Positions 22,200 to 33,934 of a stretch of 64,000 nucleotides of DNA are shown here, one piece after another. The translations under genes were made by a program, and so were the position numbers. The DNA comes from Vesta saturnalis (Eukaryota > Arthropoda > Insecta > Coleoptera > Lampyridae): assembly GCA_036346205.1 (NCBI GenBank), contig JARFJB010000821.1, positions 8,628,222-8,692,221 on the forward strand, in the 5' to 3' direction. Numbering within the stretch: the first letter of the stretch is position 1; each line of letters begins with the position of its first letter. A model generated the notes under the pieces. It was not told the DNA's origin and ran no database searches. It saw only the letters and a program-made list of their open reading frames with translations.

Positions 22200-23409
22200 T
22201 AAGTTAAATGTTCGAATTGAGCACCGTTAACAATCTGACAATAGCAAGGCGATTAACAAATAATTTTTGAACGTTGGCGTCGTTTGCGGTAAAAATTTAT
22301 TGGCGAATTCGTGCTTCTGAATTGGCCGGTTGGGTTGCGTATACTTTACTCTTTCAGTGCCTCCACAAGAGGTCCCTTTTCTACCAATCCAACGACCTGG
22401 AAAAACTTCATCCAAATAAACGCGAACAGGCAAAGCGTAGTGTGGCGGAACTCCATCTTGTTGAAAAAAGAGGTCCCGGATACAACGTTATTAGAGCGGG
22501 GATGAGGTCATTTGGAAGAAGGTTTAAATTTCTCGTACCAGTGAGAGTATCTTCGAAGAAGTAAGGACCTATAACTCTTCCGCACCAAACGTTTTTGAGG
22601 ATTTTAGGTGTGATATTCCGTGAACCAATGAGGATTTTCGGTTGACCAATAACGACAATTTAGTCTGTTCACATGGCCGTTTAAAGGAAATGTTCTTCAG
22701 AAAAAATATTATTTTTACAAAAATTGCGTTACCATAACATAATTGTTTATTTGTTCACAAAATTCATTTCGCCGATCAAAATCATCTTCCGACAGATCGT
22801 CTTATGTTGTAGGGATGGAACTTCTCTCTTTTCAACACTTTCTGAACAGTAGATCGTGGTACACTGATATTATTAGCTGTGTCGGTAATGATGATATTAG
22901 AATTATCTTGTATTGCTAACACAATGTTCAACTGATCTTCTTCACTTATCGAGTTTTGACCAGATTTTCGCATATCCCGAACATGTCCACATTCCAGAAA
23001 TTTCGTCTCAACGCTGCTTACCATACTTCGGCTAAACGCCGGTCGATCAGGGCGGGTCGCATTAAACAACACAACCACTTCTGAGTGAGTGCGCCACCTA
23101 TCTCCGAAACCAATCATGTACAAGATGCCAATTCTTTCACGTTCGCTTAAACACAAGTTGCTAACGTGCAAATAATTAAAATAATTTTAACAAAATGTAC
23201 AATTTAACGTTTTCTTACATTGACAATGAAATTTTCTCATTTTTAGTGTTTACGATAATTTTTATTCAATATTTCCTTATGTAACCATTATCCATATTTA
23301 TCTTGTCGAGCGTAAAAAGATGCACCCTTTCTAATTCTGCAATAAAAGATGGAGGTTGATATTTAAAAAATGTCAATTACGTCATATCTTTTTCTTGACA
23401 CACCCTGTA
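22200..23409 (-). pseudogene. Mariner-like element relic
   Basis: At 23171-22782 the minus strand encodes an N-terminal HTH pair: ERIGILYMIGFGDR, RPAFSRSMVSSVETKFLE, then PRSTVQKVLKREKFHPY. The C-terminal block at 22433-22350 has VRVYLDEVFPGRWIGRKG, the conserved sequence before the third catalytic residue, after which the frame breaks. The right end ACACCCTGTATA at about 23398-23409 matches the ends of the mariner elements at 48.2 and 49.7 kb. The left end is too decayed to place, and the central catalytic domain is mostly unreadable. Confidence 0.7.
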
Positions 23410-23659
23410 TATTTCACTTTTACTTAAAAAAATTCTAAATTGAAAATAAAAGTCGAGGGGTCCGAGCGTTTTGTTCCTAAACTCCTATTCGAATTTTATT
23501 AGAATTTATCCGCTACTTTACGAACACTCTGTATATGCAATACATATATAGACTTTATTACGGTATATATTTTTAAATTGTCCTGAACGTGCTTAAGCAC
23601 TCAGTAACGCTTAGAAGGGTGCATAGGAAATTTTGTATTACCAAGAGATGCCTATAGAC

Positions 23660-25490
23660 GGCTATCTTAAATTTTTTCATATCATAAGTGAGAGGAACAC
23701 AGGAAGATAATTCGAGCTTAGTAGCTGTGTAAAAGAATATGGATTGCGCCCGTTTGGATAAGTTGCGATTTGTACTGCATATTGATAATGTGAATGAATG
23801 AATACTCGATTCCTGGTAAAGATGGCCTGAGATGGTACCAAATAATGTGATTTAGCAGCACAATAGCCATTGTAATGCCGATACTTCAAATAAAGAATTG
23901 AAATAATTCTTCTATGCTCAAGGGAGTGTAGGTCAGGAGTAAGGACGGATCATTTATAAGCCTAATCGAACTTCTTTGAATACAATCAACGATATAAAGA
24001 GCGTATTGAGGAGCACCTACCCAGAGGTGGGAGATGACGTCGAACGATAGCTTTGAAGTTACGGCCATTCCCAACATGGTAATAGAGTCTGAAAACTTAA
24101 GAACGTATATCTACCCCATTCATACTTACAAAAGGAAATGATCGATCTCTTTTGCGGGACACAAGGCAACACTGAGTTTTATTAGCATTAAACTTGACAA
24201 CATTATTACTTCCCCATTCAAGGATACGTTGAATGTCTTTGTTGACTGAAGTGGCCAGTTCAGCTTTGATTTCAGATAGAAGGTGGATTACTATTATGAG
24301 TAGAGTGAGATACACCACAACAGTAAAAAAGAAGACACGTATTCGTTTTTTATCAAAGAAACTGGAAACCCAGTTGATAAGCTTATCAGTTAACTCAAAT
24401 GAGGTGGGTTTGGCACTTATGCTAAACTTGGTTAAATGCTTTTGGGATATCTAACGCGACTACAACTGTTCACCGGATTGTTCTAACGTATTGCTCCAAA
24501 CCTAGGTCACAAATGAAAGATAATCACCTCTTGAACGACTCTACCTAAAATCATATTGGTGGTCACTAAGGAGTTTGTTAAATTCAAAGAAAAAAAGTAG
24601 TTGTTGATTGATGACTTTTTCCATGACTTTAGACAAAATGGAAGTGATGAGTATTTGCTAACTTCCATGATGAAGTAAATTCCACAGAAAACATAGAAAT
24701 CGAAATGGATAGAACTGGAGCTAGTTAGGGGGAACATTTCTCTAATACAATAGCTGGATACCGTCTGAATCAGTCGCTTTTTTAGTATCAAGCTTACTGA
24801 TGACTGGGGGATCATTTTTTCCGGAATCAGTAAGGTACGAGTTTGAAGTAAATAAATCCACAAAGAGATTGGTTTTGTCTATAGCATCAGCAAGTACAGA
24901 TCCGTCAAAAATGTCATGGGGAATGAACAGACAGAGGTTTTACTGATGACCTTAGCTAAAGACCAAAATTTACGACTGCCCAAAGAAGATGCAACTAGTT
25001 TATTGCATTTTCGTTGTTTAAACAACTTTTTAACATCAGTGATAACACTTTTGCATATATTTCTAGCACCACGTAATCTGCATGGCTCTTGACCGTTCTA
25101 TTAAATTTACATTTATTTTTGAAAAAGATTGCATGAGCATAAACCCAATTGAACCAGGGTTGGGGACGAGAATGACCAATACGATTTTGTTTTTTGGGAA
25201 TGTATAACTCCATGCTCATGGACATGACCCCAGATACTGAAAGAGTAGCGTCCACAGACGAGGACGATTTAAAACAATATTCACGCCATAGGAAGATTGC
25301 AAAGAAACATTGTAAATCAGTGTTGTGGACAATAGAAGAATTAAGGACAGATTTATTCTATTAAACAATGGACAGATAGACCTGAAAGAACTGAAGTTAG
25401 GTTAGGGTTTTTAGGGATTCTTATGGGTCCGGAAATCCTTTGTGTGAGATCACATGAAATAGCAAATATTTCTGCATTATGACCAGCACA
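23660..25490 (-). mobile_element. Jockey-like LINE ORF2 relic, copy 2
   Basis: The minus strand, 5' to 3', shows an RT-upstream block (HSRPQPWFNWVYAHAIFFKN, about 25170), RT sequence (ISKVMEKVINQQL-like, 24660-24590, with NLTNSLVTTN) and the palm-following region (DIQRILEWGSNNVVKFNAN, about 24240). The C-terminal block follows (LYIVDCIQRSSIRLINDPS, about 23990, and the 23889-23677 tail). Stops and shifts are numerous, and the catalytic ADD box is degraded. It matches copy 1 at 8.24-9.88 kb, has a more complete 3' end and a deletion in the endonuclease part. Confidence 0.75.
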
Positions 25491-25499
25491 ATTATTAGT

Positions 25500-26040
25500 A
25501 TATGAAAAATGGAATGCTATATTTTTTTTATAGAGTTGGATTGCTAATTAAATTTTAAGGTACATTTTGTTAAACACCTCTATACATAACTTTTATAGTT
25601 TTTAATTAAAATGAAAAATTGAATTTGCCGCCTGATATTTAAAGTTACGCATTTATAAACCTAGTAATGTCTGAGCTGCGCAATTTTACCAGTTTGTAAC
25701 ACAGACACTACTATTTCCGAATGTATCAATAAATGTGCGTAATTATGTCCAGTTCGCTCAACATTATGTAAATTTCAAACGCTCAAAACTTTATTTCTTC
25801 AAATAGAACATCCTGTGTGTAAATACATATTTTGATACAGAATTTAATTCTGCTTCGATTTTCATAATCATTCCTATACCTATCTCTGTTGGCGTTTGTG
25901 CTATTTAATCATTTTTTAAACTTTGTTACAAATTTTAGTTTTTCATCAGTCAAATTGGCTTTGATAAATAAACAAATAAATAATAACATAACTTGTATGA
26001 CATAAACAGCTGTCAATTACAAAAGAAAACCAAATATTTT
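25500..26040. other. AT-rich non-coding DNA
   Basis: No features are recognised apart from a short AAATAAACAAATAAATAA run near 25965-25985. Confidence 0.4.
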
Positions 26041-26049
26041 TATTAGCCT

Positions 26050-26400
26050 AAATGTTGTTCAAAAAGATGTTCGTTCACGGCCAAACAATATTGAATTCGG
26101 TTTAGAATACATTTTTCCCCACAGATAAAAAACAGCAGGGGCATGGTAAGGTGATCTTGGAGGCCAACGTAATGGACCAGTATACAAGTACATTCAGATA
26201 TGGCAGTTTTTGTTCCGAATCCAATTCCATTGTGAATTTTATGGGAGTATGCGGCTGTTTGGATGGTTTGGCTTATGGTTGCGTGTTTTCAAATTCCGTG
26301 AATTCTGATAACTATTGGTATTCGAAGTGTTTCACGTCTACATCGCGATCTCAAACCCCTGTTGGTATAATTTTTCCTCTATTTGGAAGTATGTAGTTGT
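26050..26400 (-). pseudogene. Possible mariner transposase C-terminal fragment
   Basis: On the minus strand near 26180-26110 a frame reads GPLRWPPRSPYHAPAVFYLW, which resembles the WPxRSPDLTPLDFFLWG block at the third catalytic residue of mariner transposases, with the key D replaced. Upstream sequence is too degraded to align by eye. The 81-codon plus-strand frame over the same bases has no recognisable domain. Confidence 0.35.
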
Positions 26401-26795
26401 AAAGTATATTGTCAGAAGTTCCATTCCTGTGTTTACCGAGAGTATCGTGCGTTCATCTGACGTTACATCCTTTTCCAGCCTGCCCTTATGACAGCTAGTG
26501 CCTTATTAGTCGGCTTATTTGTGAATAGGGTCACGATATCAAAGATTCCCAGTATTTTTTGGTTAGGTTGTTAGGTTGGAAGTTTCTGATGGTTTCTACG
26601 AAGTGCTGCGCATTCTTGACCATAATCTCAGTTTTTTCCGATAAGAAGGTGATGATGCCTCGCAGATAATGCGCTAATGGATGACAAGGAGAATTTCTTG
26701 AGCTCGCAATTGGTCTCAGAGGAATTCCTTCCTTGTGCATTTTTTGTAGTCCGTACAGATGCGGAGCTTTGCATCGTCTTTTCCTCGCCACACTC
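26400..26795 (-). mobile_element. Penelope-like reverse transcriptase fragment
   Basis: The minus strand encodes APHLYGLQKMHKEGIPLRP, then IASSRNSPCHPLA and KNAQHFVETIRNF. After a frame change come FDIVTLFTNKPTNKALAVIR and motif-A-type sequence. The YGLPKIHK...PLRPI...S..NSP pattern is characteristic of Penelope-like RTs. It abuts the RTE-like LINE relic at about 26795. No GIY-YIG part is present here. Confidence 0.75.
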
Positions 26796-28060
26796 CGTCA
26801 TTATACACTCATTCTTTATCCTATCCCTTATTGTTTTACCATATGCGCTTCTCAGGAATCTCATACCCACCGCATTTATTTTCTCTTTTACAGCAATTAT
26901 TGCTATGTACGCATCTTTGTTCTTACATACTGCCTTTTTTACCGATTCATTCCACCAAGCATACTTTTCTGTCTACCTACAGTCGCTCTTCCACATATCC
27001 GAACGGCACAATTGACAACATAGTTTTTCAAGCTTATGCTTGCACTTTCAACGTCAGTGTATTTTATTTGTTTGTTCCACACTGTTTCATTCACATTCAA
27101 CTCTTTACTCACAGCATCTGCGTATTTCACTCTTGCCCTATTATCTATTACTTTATCTACTTCAATTCTGGACGTTCGCATTACGTTTGCTTTGCTTCTA
27201 CAGACCCATTTTTGGCCTAAACACACTCTCGATATAACCATAAAGTGGTCCGATTCGCGCATATTTTTTGTGTCTCTCGCCAGATTTCTAAGTCGTTCAT
27301 CCTACTATTAAGTCAATCATACTTTTAGATTCACCTCTTTGCCATGTATACTTATGCACATGTTTATGTTTAAACCACGCATTGGATACAAACAGGCTTC
27401 TCTCCACACAAATGTTCAGCAGGTGTTCACCATTCTCATTGACTCTTTGGTCTCCGAACTTTCCTAGAACGCGTTGATTATGTTCTCACTATAGACCCAC
27501 CCATCCGTTCAATCTCCCAATGTCATCACTTTTTCGTTTGGCGTACATGTGTTCAACACGTTCTCTACATTATTCAAGAAGTTTTCACATTCTTGGTCTC
27601 TTTCTCCATTCACCGGTGCATAGCATGCAATAAGAAAAATTCTTCGAAACTCCACTTTCATTCTAACACACATTATCCGGGCAGATACCAATTCGTACCG
27701 TTTAACACATCTTTTCGCCCCTTTACTTACGACCACCCCAACTCCTTTTGCGCTATGCATTTCAGTCTCAACTCCTGACCATAGTGCTAAGCTGCCATCC
27801 TCCAAATCCACAGCAACTTTTCCTTTGCGCTTTGTCTCCGATCCGCACAGAATATCAAGCTGCCTTTCGTACGTTACATTTGCAATTTCAAATTATTTAT
27901 CATGCATACCTCTAACATTTCATGTACCAACTCGCCATTCATTCCTTGTACAGTCGTCAGAAACGGGGACTGTCTGTTTCGACCTTGAAGCAGTTGTATT
28001 GTTCTCTTGAGTAATACTATAGCGGGCGGACCGATGACTAGCTGAATCGTGCCCCGGACG
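26795..28060 (-). mobile_element. RTE-like LINE relic with the RT domain deleted
   Basis: On the minus strand the copy begins near 27930 with RVGT*NVRGM (W to stop) and an APE-type endonuclease: DILCGSETKRKGK, VVVSKGAK, ACYAPVNGERDQE and the G-D motif near 27510. SDHFMVIS, the late endonuclease motif, is at about 27255. Soon after (about 26940-26830) comes GMRFLRSAYGKTIRDRIKNE, which belongs near the C-terminus of such ORF2 proteins. The RT core is missing, so a large internal deletion has joined endonuclease to C-terminal sequence. Long plus-strand frames here are shadows. Confidence 0.75.
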
Positions 28061-28185
28061 ATGTAGCATTCTCTACTAACGGTGTCGTCCTACTACCGGA
28101 TAGTTATTTGTCTACTGCCCCGACATATAAGAAAGTAATAAGTAGAAATATAGACAGAGTCCAAGAAAGATATAAATAATATAGC

Positions 28186-28222
<37 letters not shown>
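28186..28222 (+). repeat. (TA)n microsatellite, left part
   Basis: An uninterrupted TA run ends exactly where the mariner end CAGTGTTACCC begins. The tract resumes at the other end of that element (29618). Confidence 0.9.
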
Positions 28223-28225
<3 letters not shown>

Positions 28226-29617
28226 TGTTACCCATTTCAATTGGAATCACCTCTGTAAAATGCGCGATCTCGAAAATTTTTTTGTATTAAAAATTTGTGT
28301 TAAAAAGCGTATTCTGGTACAAATTTTCATAATTTAATTTTCATTTCCAAGGCTCTCTATGATTCTTGTTCCTCTCAAAAAAGGCAAACGTTTAGGCTGC
28401 ACCAGAGGATTCACAATTGTTATAAATAGAAACAGTCACAATTCCATAAACAAAATATTCTTTAACAAGAAAGTTATAACAACATTAATTTTTGAAACGA
28501 GGTATTTAAATCTACGTTTAAATACCTAGATTGCAGACAAATTGGAAAACTGGCAACACGGCAAATACGGAGTGGTACATCTCCGTAAAAATCCGAAATC
28601 AGTAACTTATTTCGTTCTAAAGTTATAACTCCTGAAAGTATAGTAAAATGGTATTGCTTAATTTGATTTATTAATGAACTGAGGAGCATCACCTGATTCT
28701 CGTATTTTATAAGGACCTAAATACAAATGTACCGGTGTATTGTACGTTAGCCAGTTATAACACAAAGCTTAAAAATTGTGTGAGCTTTTTAAATAACTAC
28801 CTTTACTGAATGTAAATTTTCAAAATTGTTGGATTAGTCGAGGCAGTGAGTTGATTGAATGACCCCCTCGGTGGCCTGATCTAACAATATTAGATTTCTT
28901 CTATGGGCTATTTTGACTCAAAAAGTGTACAAGACTAGACCAAGGAATAGAGCGGAACTTGGCGATAGAATATGCCAGGATTGTGCTGAAATTACGCAGC
29001 AATATATCAAACATGCTGTAAAAACTATTCGCAAACTATACGATAAAAGTGTGGAAATTAACGGAGGTTTAGTCGAAGCCACACACATTTAGATTGCTAC
29101 TTTTATTAAAATGTAATGGATTTGTATTTGTAATGTATTAAATGTGTTTTCTTATTTATTGTATTTTTTGTTGATTTCAAAAAAGTTCACTGAATTTTAC
29201 AATTTTACTATATTTTCAGGAGTTATAACTTTAGAACGGAATAAGTTACTGAGTCGGATTTTTACTGCACAACTAGGGTGATATACTCCTTCGTATTTGC
29301 CGTGTTGCCAGTTTTCTAATTTTTCTACGTAAAAAATAGATTTAACCACCTCCTCTCAAAAATTAATTTTGTTATAACTTTCATGTTAATGAATATTTTT
29401 TTATGGAATTTTGGGTGTTTTGAATTTGAAAAAAAATTTCCGAATAAACTTTTGCCCTTTTTGACAAGGAAAAAAACCATGGAGTGCCTTGAAAATGAAA
29501 ATAAAATTATGAAAATTTGTGTCAGAATACGCTTTTTAACACTTAATTTAATAATTTTCGAGATCGATTGAAAAATGCGCATTTTACAGGGGTGCTTCCA
29601 ATTGAAATGGGTCACTG
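28223..29617 (+). mobile_element. Deleted mariner with about 430-bp inverted repeats, inserted in a (TA)n tract
   Basis: CAGTGTTACCCATTTCAATT at 28223 is mirrored by AATTGAAATGGGTCACTG ending at 29617, with TA outside. The inverted similarity continues inward for about 430 bp (28223-28660 against 29190-29617), including ACTTATTTCGTTCTAAAG and GCCGTGTTGCCAGTTTTC. The 0.5-kb centre holds only a degraded 3' piece of a mariner transposase (28860-29090, plus): WPDLT-LDFF-like sequence, then AELGDRICQDCAEITQQYI. It is non-autonomous. Confidence 0.8.
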
Positions 29618-29623
29618 TATATA

Positions 29624-29719
<96 letters not shown>
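29618..29719 (+). repeat. (TA)n microsatellite, about 100 bp
   Basis: A nearly pure TA run, broken only by ATGATA near its start, lies between the mariner at 28223-29617 and a Tc1-like element. Confidence 0.95.
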
Positions 29720-29721
<2 letters not shown>

Positions 29722-30660
29722 CTTCATAAAATTGCAACACCTAGAATTTGTTGAACGATTTTATTGAAATTTTCGTCCCCACAGGACTACAGATCGCGAA
29801 GAACGTCGCTTAAGACTTTTAGCCACAAGAGACAGATTTTCAACAACTTCATCGATTGCAAATGATTGGATGAGAGGTGTGTTGTTCATATCGTTCATTT
29901 TTATGTCCTCCTCTTACACTACTTCACCGTCTACGCAGGCTAGAGTGGAGCAACGAAAGAGCGAATTGGGCGCAAGAATGGCATCGAATAGTTGTTTAGT
30001 GACGAGTCCCGATTTTGCTTGTGGGCACGCGATGGTCGTAGGAGGGTCAGACGGATGCGTGAAGAACGTAAAAATCCAACATTTTTTGTGGAACACAACA
30101 CAGCCCTCACACAAGGAGTGATGATATGGGGTGCAATATGTTACGGTAGCAGATCACCCTTGGTCTTCATTGATGGCAACTTAAACGCCGCTGGTTATAT
30201 TGTCAATGTGCTAGAACCCGTTGTGCTTCCATATCTTCAGGGGCTGGAAAATCCCATTTTCCAACAGGATAATGCGTGCCCTCATACGGCAAGGGGTACA
30301 ACACGTTTTTTTGAAGAAGCTAACATTCCCGTCCTCCCATGAGCTACTCGGTCGCCTGATTTGTCGCCCATTGAACATTTATGGGATGAGATCGGTAAGC
30401 GACTGGGTAATTTACCACACCCTCCAGATAACTTACACGATCTCCGGCTACGGATTCAAGAAGCTTTGGTTGATATACCACAGGCAGCTAGCTATAGATC
30501 ACTCGATTGATAGCATGCCACGCCGTCTAAATGAGTGCATTACAAATCGTGGCGGAGCAACTTATTATTGAAAAAATCATTTTTAGTTTTTGTTCTTTTG
30601 TTTTCAAATTTCAATCCTTTGCTTGTTCTAATGAACAAACAATAAAATAGTTCAATAAAT
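29720..30660 (+). pseudogene. Tc1-like (DD34E) transposase, late part well preserved
   Basis: The N-terminal part (29790-29990) is degraded (DREERRLRLLATRDRFSTTS). From 29992 the catalytic domain is clear: MFSDESRFCLW, LTQGVMIWGAICYGSRSPL, then FQQDNACPHTARGTTRFFEE. SPDLSPIEHLWDE follows after an in-frame TGA at 30340-30342, where the family has TGG (W). D and E are 34 residues apart. A frame shift near 30480 precedes the C-terminal MPRRLNECITNRGG (to 30571). Terminal repeats are not obvious; the left side abuts the (TA)n tract. Confidence 0.85.
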
Positions 30661-30689
30661 TCTGTCGCTGTTGGTTACTCTCGGGAAAG

Positions 30690-31245
30690 CAAACACATTG
30701 GTATTCCTTACCGGACACAATACCCCCAAAAAATTAATGTGTGGGCAGGAATTTCACGCAATTCCATAATTGGTCCATTTTTTTATCAACTGAAACTTGA
30801 ATACGGACAAATATTTAGAACTGTTGAGAAACCAGATAGTTCCAGCTGTTCAACGCCTCAATATAAACTTTGATGACATTTGGTATCAAGAAGATGGCTC
30901 TGCTGCTCATACTGCAATATGAGTTCAACAGTTTTTGAAAACTACGTATTATTAGTGGAAAAGGTACTACTAAATATCCTCCTCGCTCACCTGATATCGC
31001 GCCGAACGACTTTTTTGTTTGGAGATACGTATTCCAGCAAATTTATCGACACAGACATGTACGTGCTTGGAGTTTGGACGAACTTCGTGTGAAAATACAG
31101 ACTCTTTAAACAGCATCACCCAAGAAATGCTGGAAAACACCCGAACTGAATTTTATCAGAGATTGGAATACTGCCTTGCGCAGCGTGGCGATCTTTTCGA
31201 AAATCTACAAAGTAGAGTAGTGTATTATGTTCGTGTTTAAAAATA
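30690..31245 (+). pseudogene. Mariner-like transposase C-terminal half
   Basis: Frames on the plus strand read INVWAGISRNSIIGPFFY, then (shifted) WYQEDGSAAHTAI-like sequence with the second catalytic D. SPDIAPNDFFVW-like sequence follows with the third D, and the terminal EMLENTRTEFYQRLEYCLAQ / RGDLFENL motif is at about 31120-31215. The N-terminal half is absent. Several stops are present. It is a different copy from the Tc1-like element just upstream. Confidence 0.75.
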
Positions 31246-31249
31246 GTTG

Positions 31250-31694
31250 GTTTTTCAATAAGAATTATAATGCTAAAGTTAAACCTTAAACTTAAGTTAT
31301 ACTATCAATGTAAATGTTAATGTTATTGTTTGTAGCACTTGTAAGTTTCTTCTTGGTGCTTCTTACGAGTAGTGATAGAACCATGTCATAAATTCGCAAT
31401 TAAAATAAACTTCGATGTGTGAGGTATTATCATTTAATGTTTAAGTGTAAAGTATTTACTTAATAGTTTCAAGGAACATGCGACTTTTTAACATCATCTT
31501 AATTGCTTTGGTTTGGTTAGAAATGTTGAAGTTAGATTGAAGGAGACTTAAGTAGTTCATATTTTGTGCCTACATGCAAATATGTACAAGTGGCAACATC
31601 GGTAAAGTTATGTCTCTCTGTCACACTCATATAATGCTTATTGAGTTTCTATCTAGCTTATCATAAGTCAGACCCGCACTAATGTTTTCCATAC

Positions 31695-31744
<50 letters not shown>

Positions 31745-33930
31745 TTCTTTTTTCTACTTACATAATTTTCAATCACACTATGTTTCCATTAGATTGTTCC
31801 CCACGTGATTCTTGGTTCTCCTACTACTTACCGGACTTACTGTTATTTATTTGCCACCAAATGATTGAATTATTTTTAATTTAGATTTCTGACTTAGAGT
31901 TAGTTATCTATTTGTTTATTTAATTTAATATTTATTTTTTTTACGGATTTGGTCTAGTTATTTATTTTTACCATTACAGCTAATAAAACAAATCCTTATG
32001 GCAATGGTTATGTTTGTGTATTGAGTAAAGGGGATTTATAGGAGTTACATAACATTAAGTGGGAACTGACCGCTTATTTCGATCCCAACCTGTACATTTT
32101 TGTTTTTTGAATCACGCCGGCATGTTCTGAATTTTTATACTACTGTTACAAATACGTATTTATGATTGTTTTATATACCCCCGCGGTACCGTGGGATAGA
32201 ATATGCGACTTCATTTATTCTCTACATTTTTTGTTATTGCAAAATGTTTACGTGTTTGAGTATTTGTGCTTTTAGTTTACATTACGATAATATGAGTTTT
32301 AACATTCGTTAAAAGGAACCGTATTTTTTTTGTAGCACTTCAATGCAATACTATTTGCGTGCCTTTTTCTATAAGCCATTTTATACGTACTAACATTTTA
32401 CTGCTTCGATTATTATATATTTATTATTGATTAAAATTTAGAACTTGATTTAGCAATTATCGTAATTATACAAATGTACGTGTTTGAGTTAAAACCTAGA
32501 CAAAAGCAATGGTGTTTGTACTTTCACCTTTACCTTATGATTTTATGAGTTTTAACAAACGTACCTGACATGGGTTTGAAAGGAACCGTAATTACTTAGG
32601 ATTTGCACAGAAATGTTTTCGCGATTTTTTATATTATGAAATGACTATAGATACACAAATGTGCATCTATAGTCATTTGATACGTTAAAATTCTACTAAA
32701 TTAGATTAATGTAATTATTTGTTTATTAATATTCAAACTGCTGGGTTATAAATTTGTACAAAAACTCACCCTAACAATGCACTAATGGTTGGTTAGCCAA
32801 TGACATTGTCTTGAGAAGAAACTATGTACTACAATATACTGCACCTGTACTATCTCAATGGCGCCATTATGCAAGAAATAATTTACAGATCTTTTATTTT
32901 AGTTTTAGTAATTACATGTGCTAGTAAATTTTTCGCTATCCATCTAAAAGAAAGAAGCTTAAAGACTAATTTTGTTATGTTCAGGCAATTTCTTGTTTCT
33001 GACAGATTAAAGTGCGTGAGTTCATACAATAAAAAGCAAGAAAAAGTTAAATAACTGAAGCAGAGTAACTTTCCATGAGGTAGTCAATTTGGTCGCTTTC
33101 ATAATTTATTACATAATTAATGAGAGTAATTCTCTCTTCATCTCAGCAGAATAACTACATCGAACCCCTATTATTAGTTTTTATATTCATTAAACTTAAT
33201 TAACTGTGATTAAGTTAGCTTCTGAGGATTTTGATACAAAGGGATTAAGTTTCATTGTAAAAACGAAATCGCTGTTAATTTAGTATTTTAATACTTGAAA
33301 AATGTATCCGGCAGATTTATGTATTTAAGCGGTTTAAAAATGCACCCGGGATGAATATTTTTAAAAAGGGTGAAAATGAGTTATGTATATTAGGGTGTTT
33401 ACATTCCTGATTCTAATTATATGGGTATAAAATGAAAAATTCGTAAAAATTTTGTAGTCCTACAATTTTGCACACATTATAGGAATTGTAGGAATAATAA
33501 TCATTCTACAAAACTTCATCCATGAAATCTCAAAATTTACCCTTACTGCCACTGTAACTTAACTTAATAAGGGTAGAAAGGAAGACGGCCATTCTTCGTC
33601 ATTCTGAATATTTACTGCGGACAATTATAACTCCAATGCCATGTTTTGAATCGTTTTAAACATCATAAAAAGTATAAAATGTTTTCTATAAAAATACTTC
33701 AGTTACATATAGTCCATTGTAATCCATTTTTAGTGATGTTGTAACTAGTGATAGTATAAATTATACACGGTGATTCACTAAAGCGTTTCAGTAGACTTAA
33801 CTTGGAAACGAATGAAAATTTAGATGTAAAATTTTCAGCGTTGCTTAAGGGCATTTTTTTTTTAAAATAACGGAACTTTGTTATTTTAATAGTAATAATG
33901 TTTCAATATAACTCTTTAAGGTTTCATATT
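31250..33930. other. AT-rich non-coding DNA with a (TA)n tract and short duplications
   Basis: A (TA)n tract occupies 31698-31741. Related stretches at 32250-32330 and 32475-32595 share TACGTGTTTGAGT, ATGAGTTTTAACA and AAAGGAACCGTA, a diverged direct repeat of about 240-bp spacing. No coding domain is recognised. Confidence 0.5.
32638..32677. repeat. 40-bp near-perfect hairpin
   Basis: The arm AAATGACTATAGATACACA pairs with TGTGCATCTATAGTCATTT, with one mismatch and a 2-base loop. It stands alone in AT-rich DNA. It could be a collapsed inverted-repeat element. Confidence 0.85.
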
Positions 33931-33934
33931 TTAC

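Noticed and set aside
22274..22564. 96- and 64-codon plus-strand frames
   Set aside because: They are antisense to the mariner C-terminal block, which is identified by its WIGRKG motif on the minus strand.
26677..27311. Overlapping plus-strand frames up to 153 codons
   Set aside because: They are antisense shadows of the RTE-like LINE and Penelope relics, which show recognisable motifs on the minus strand.
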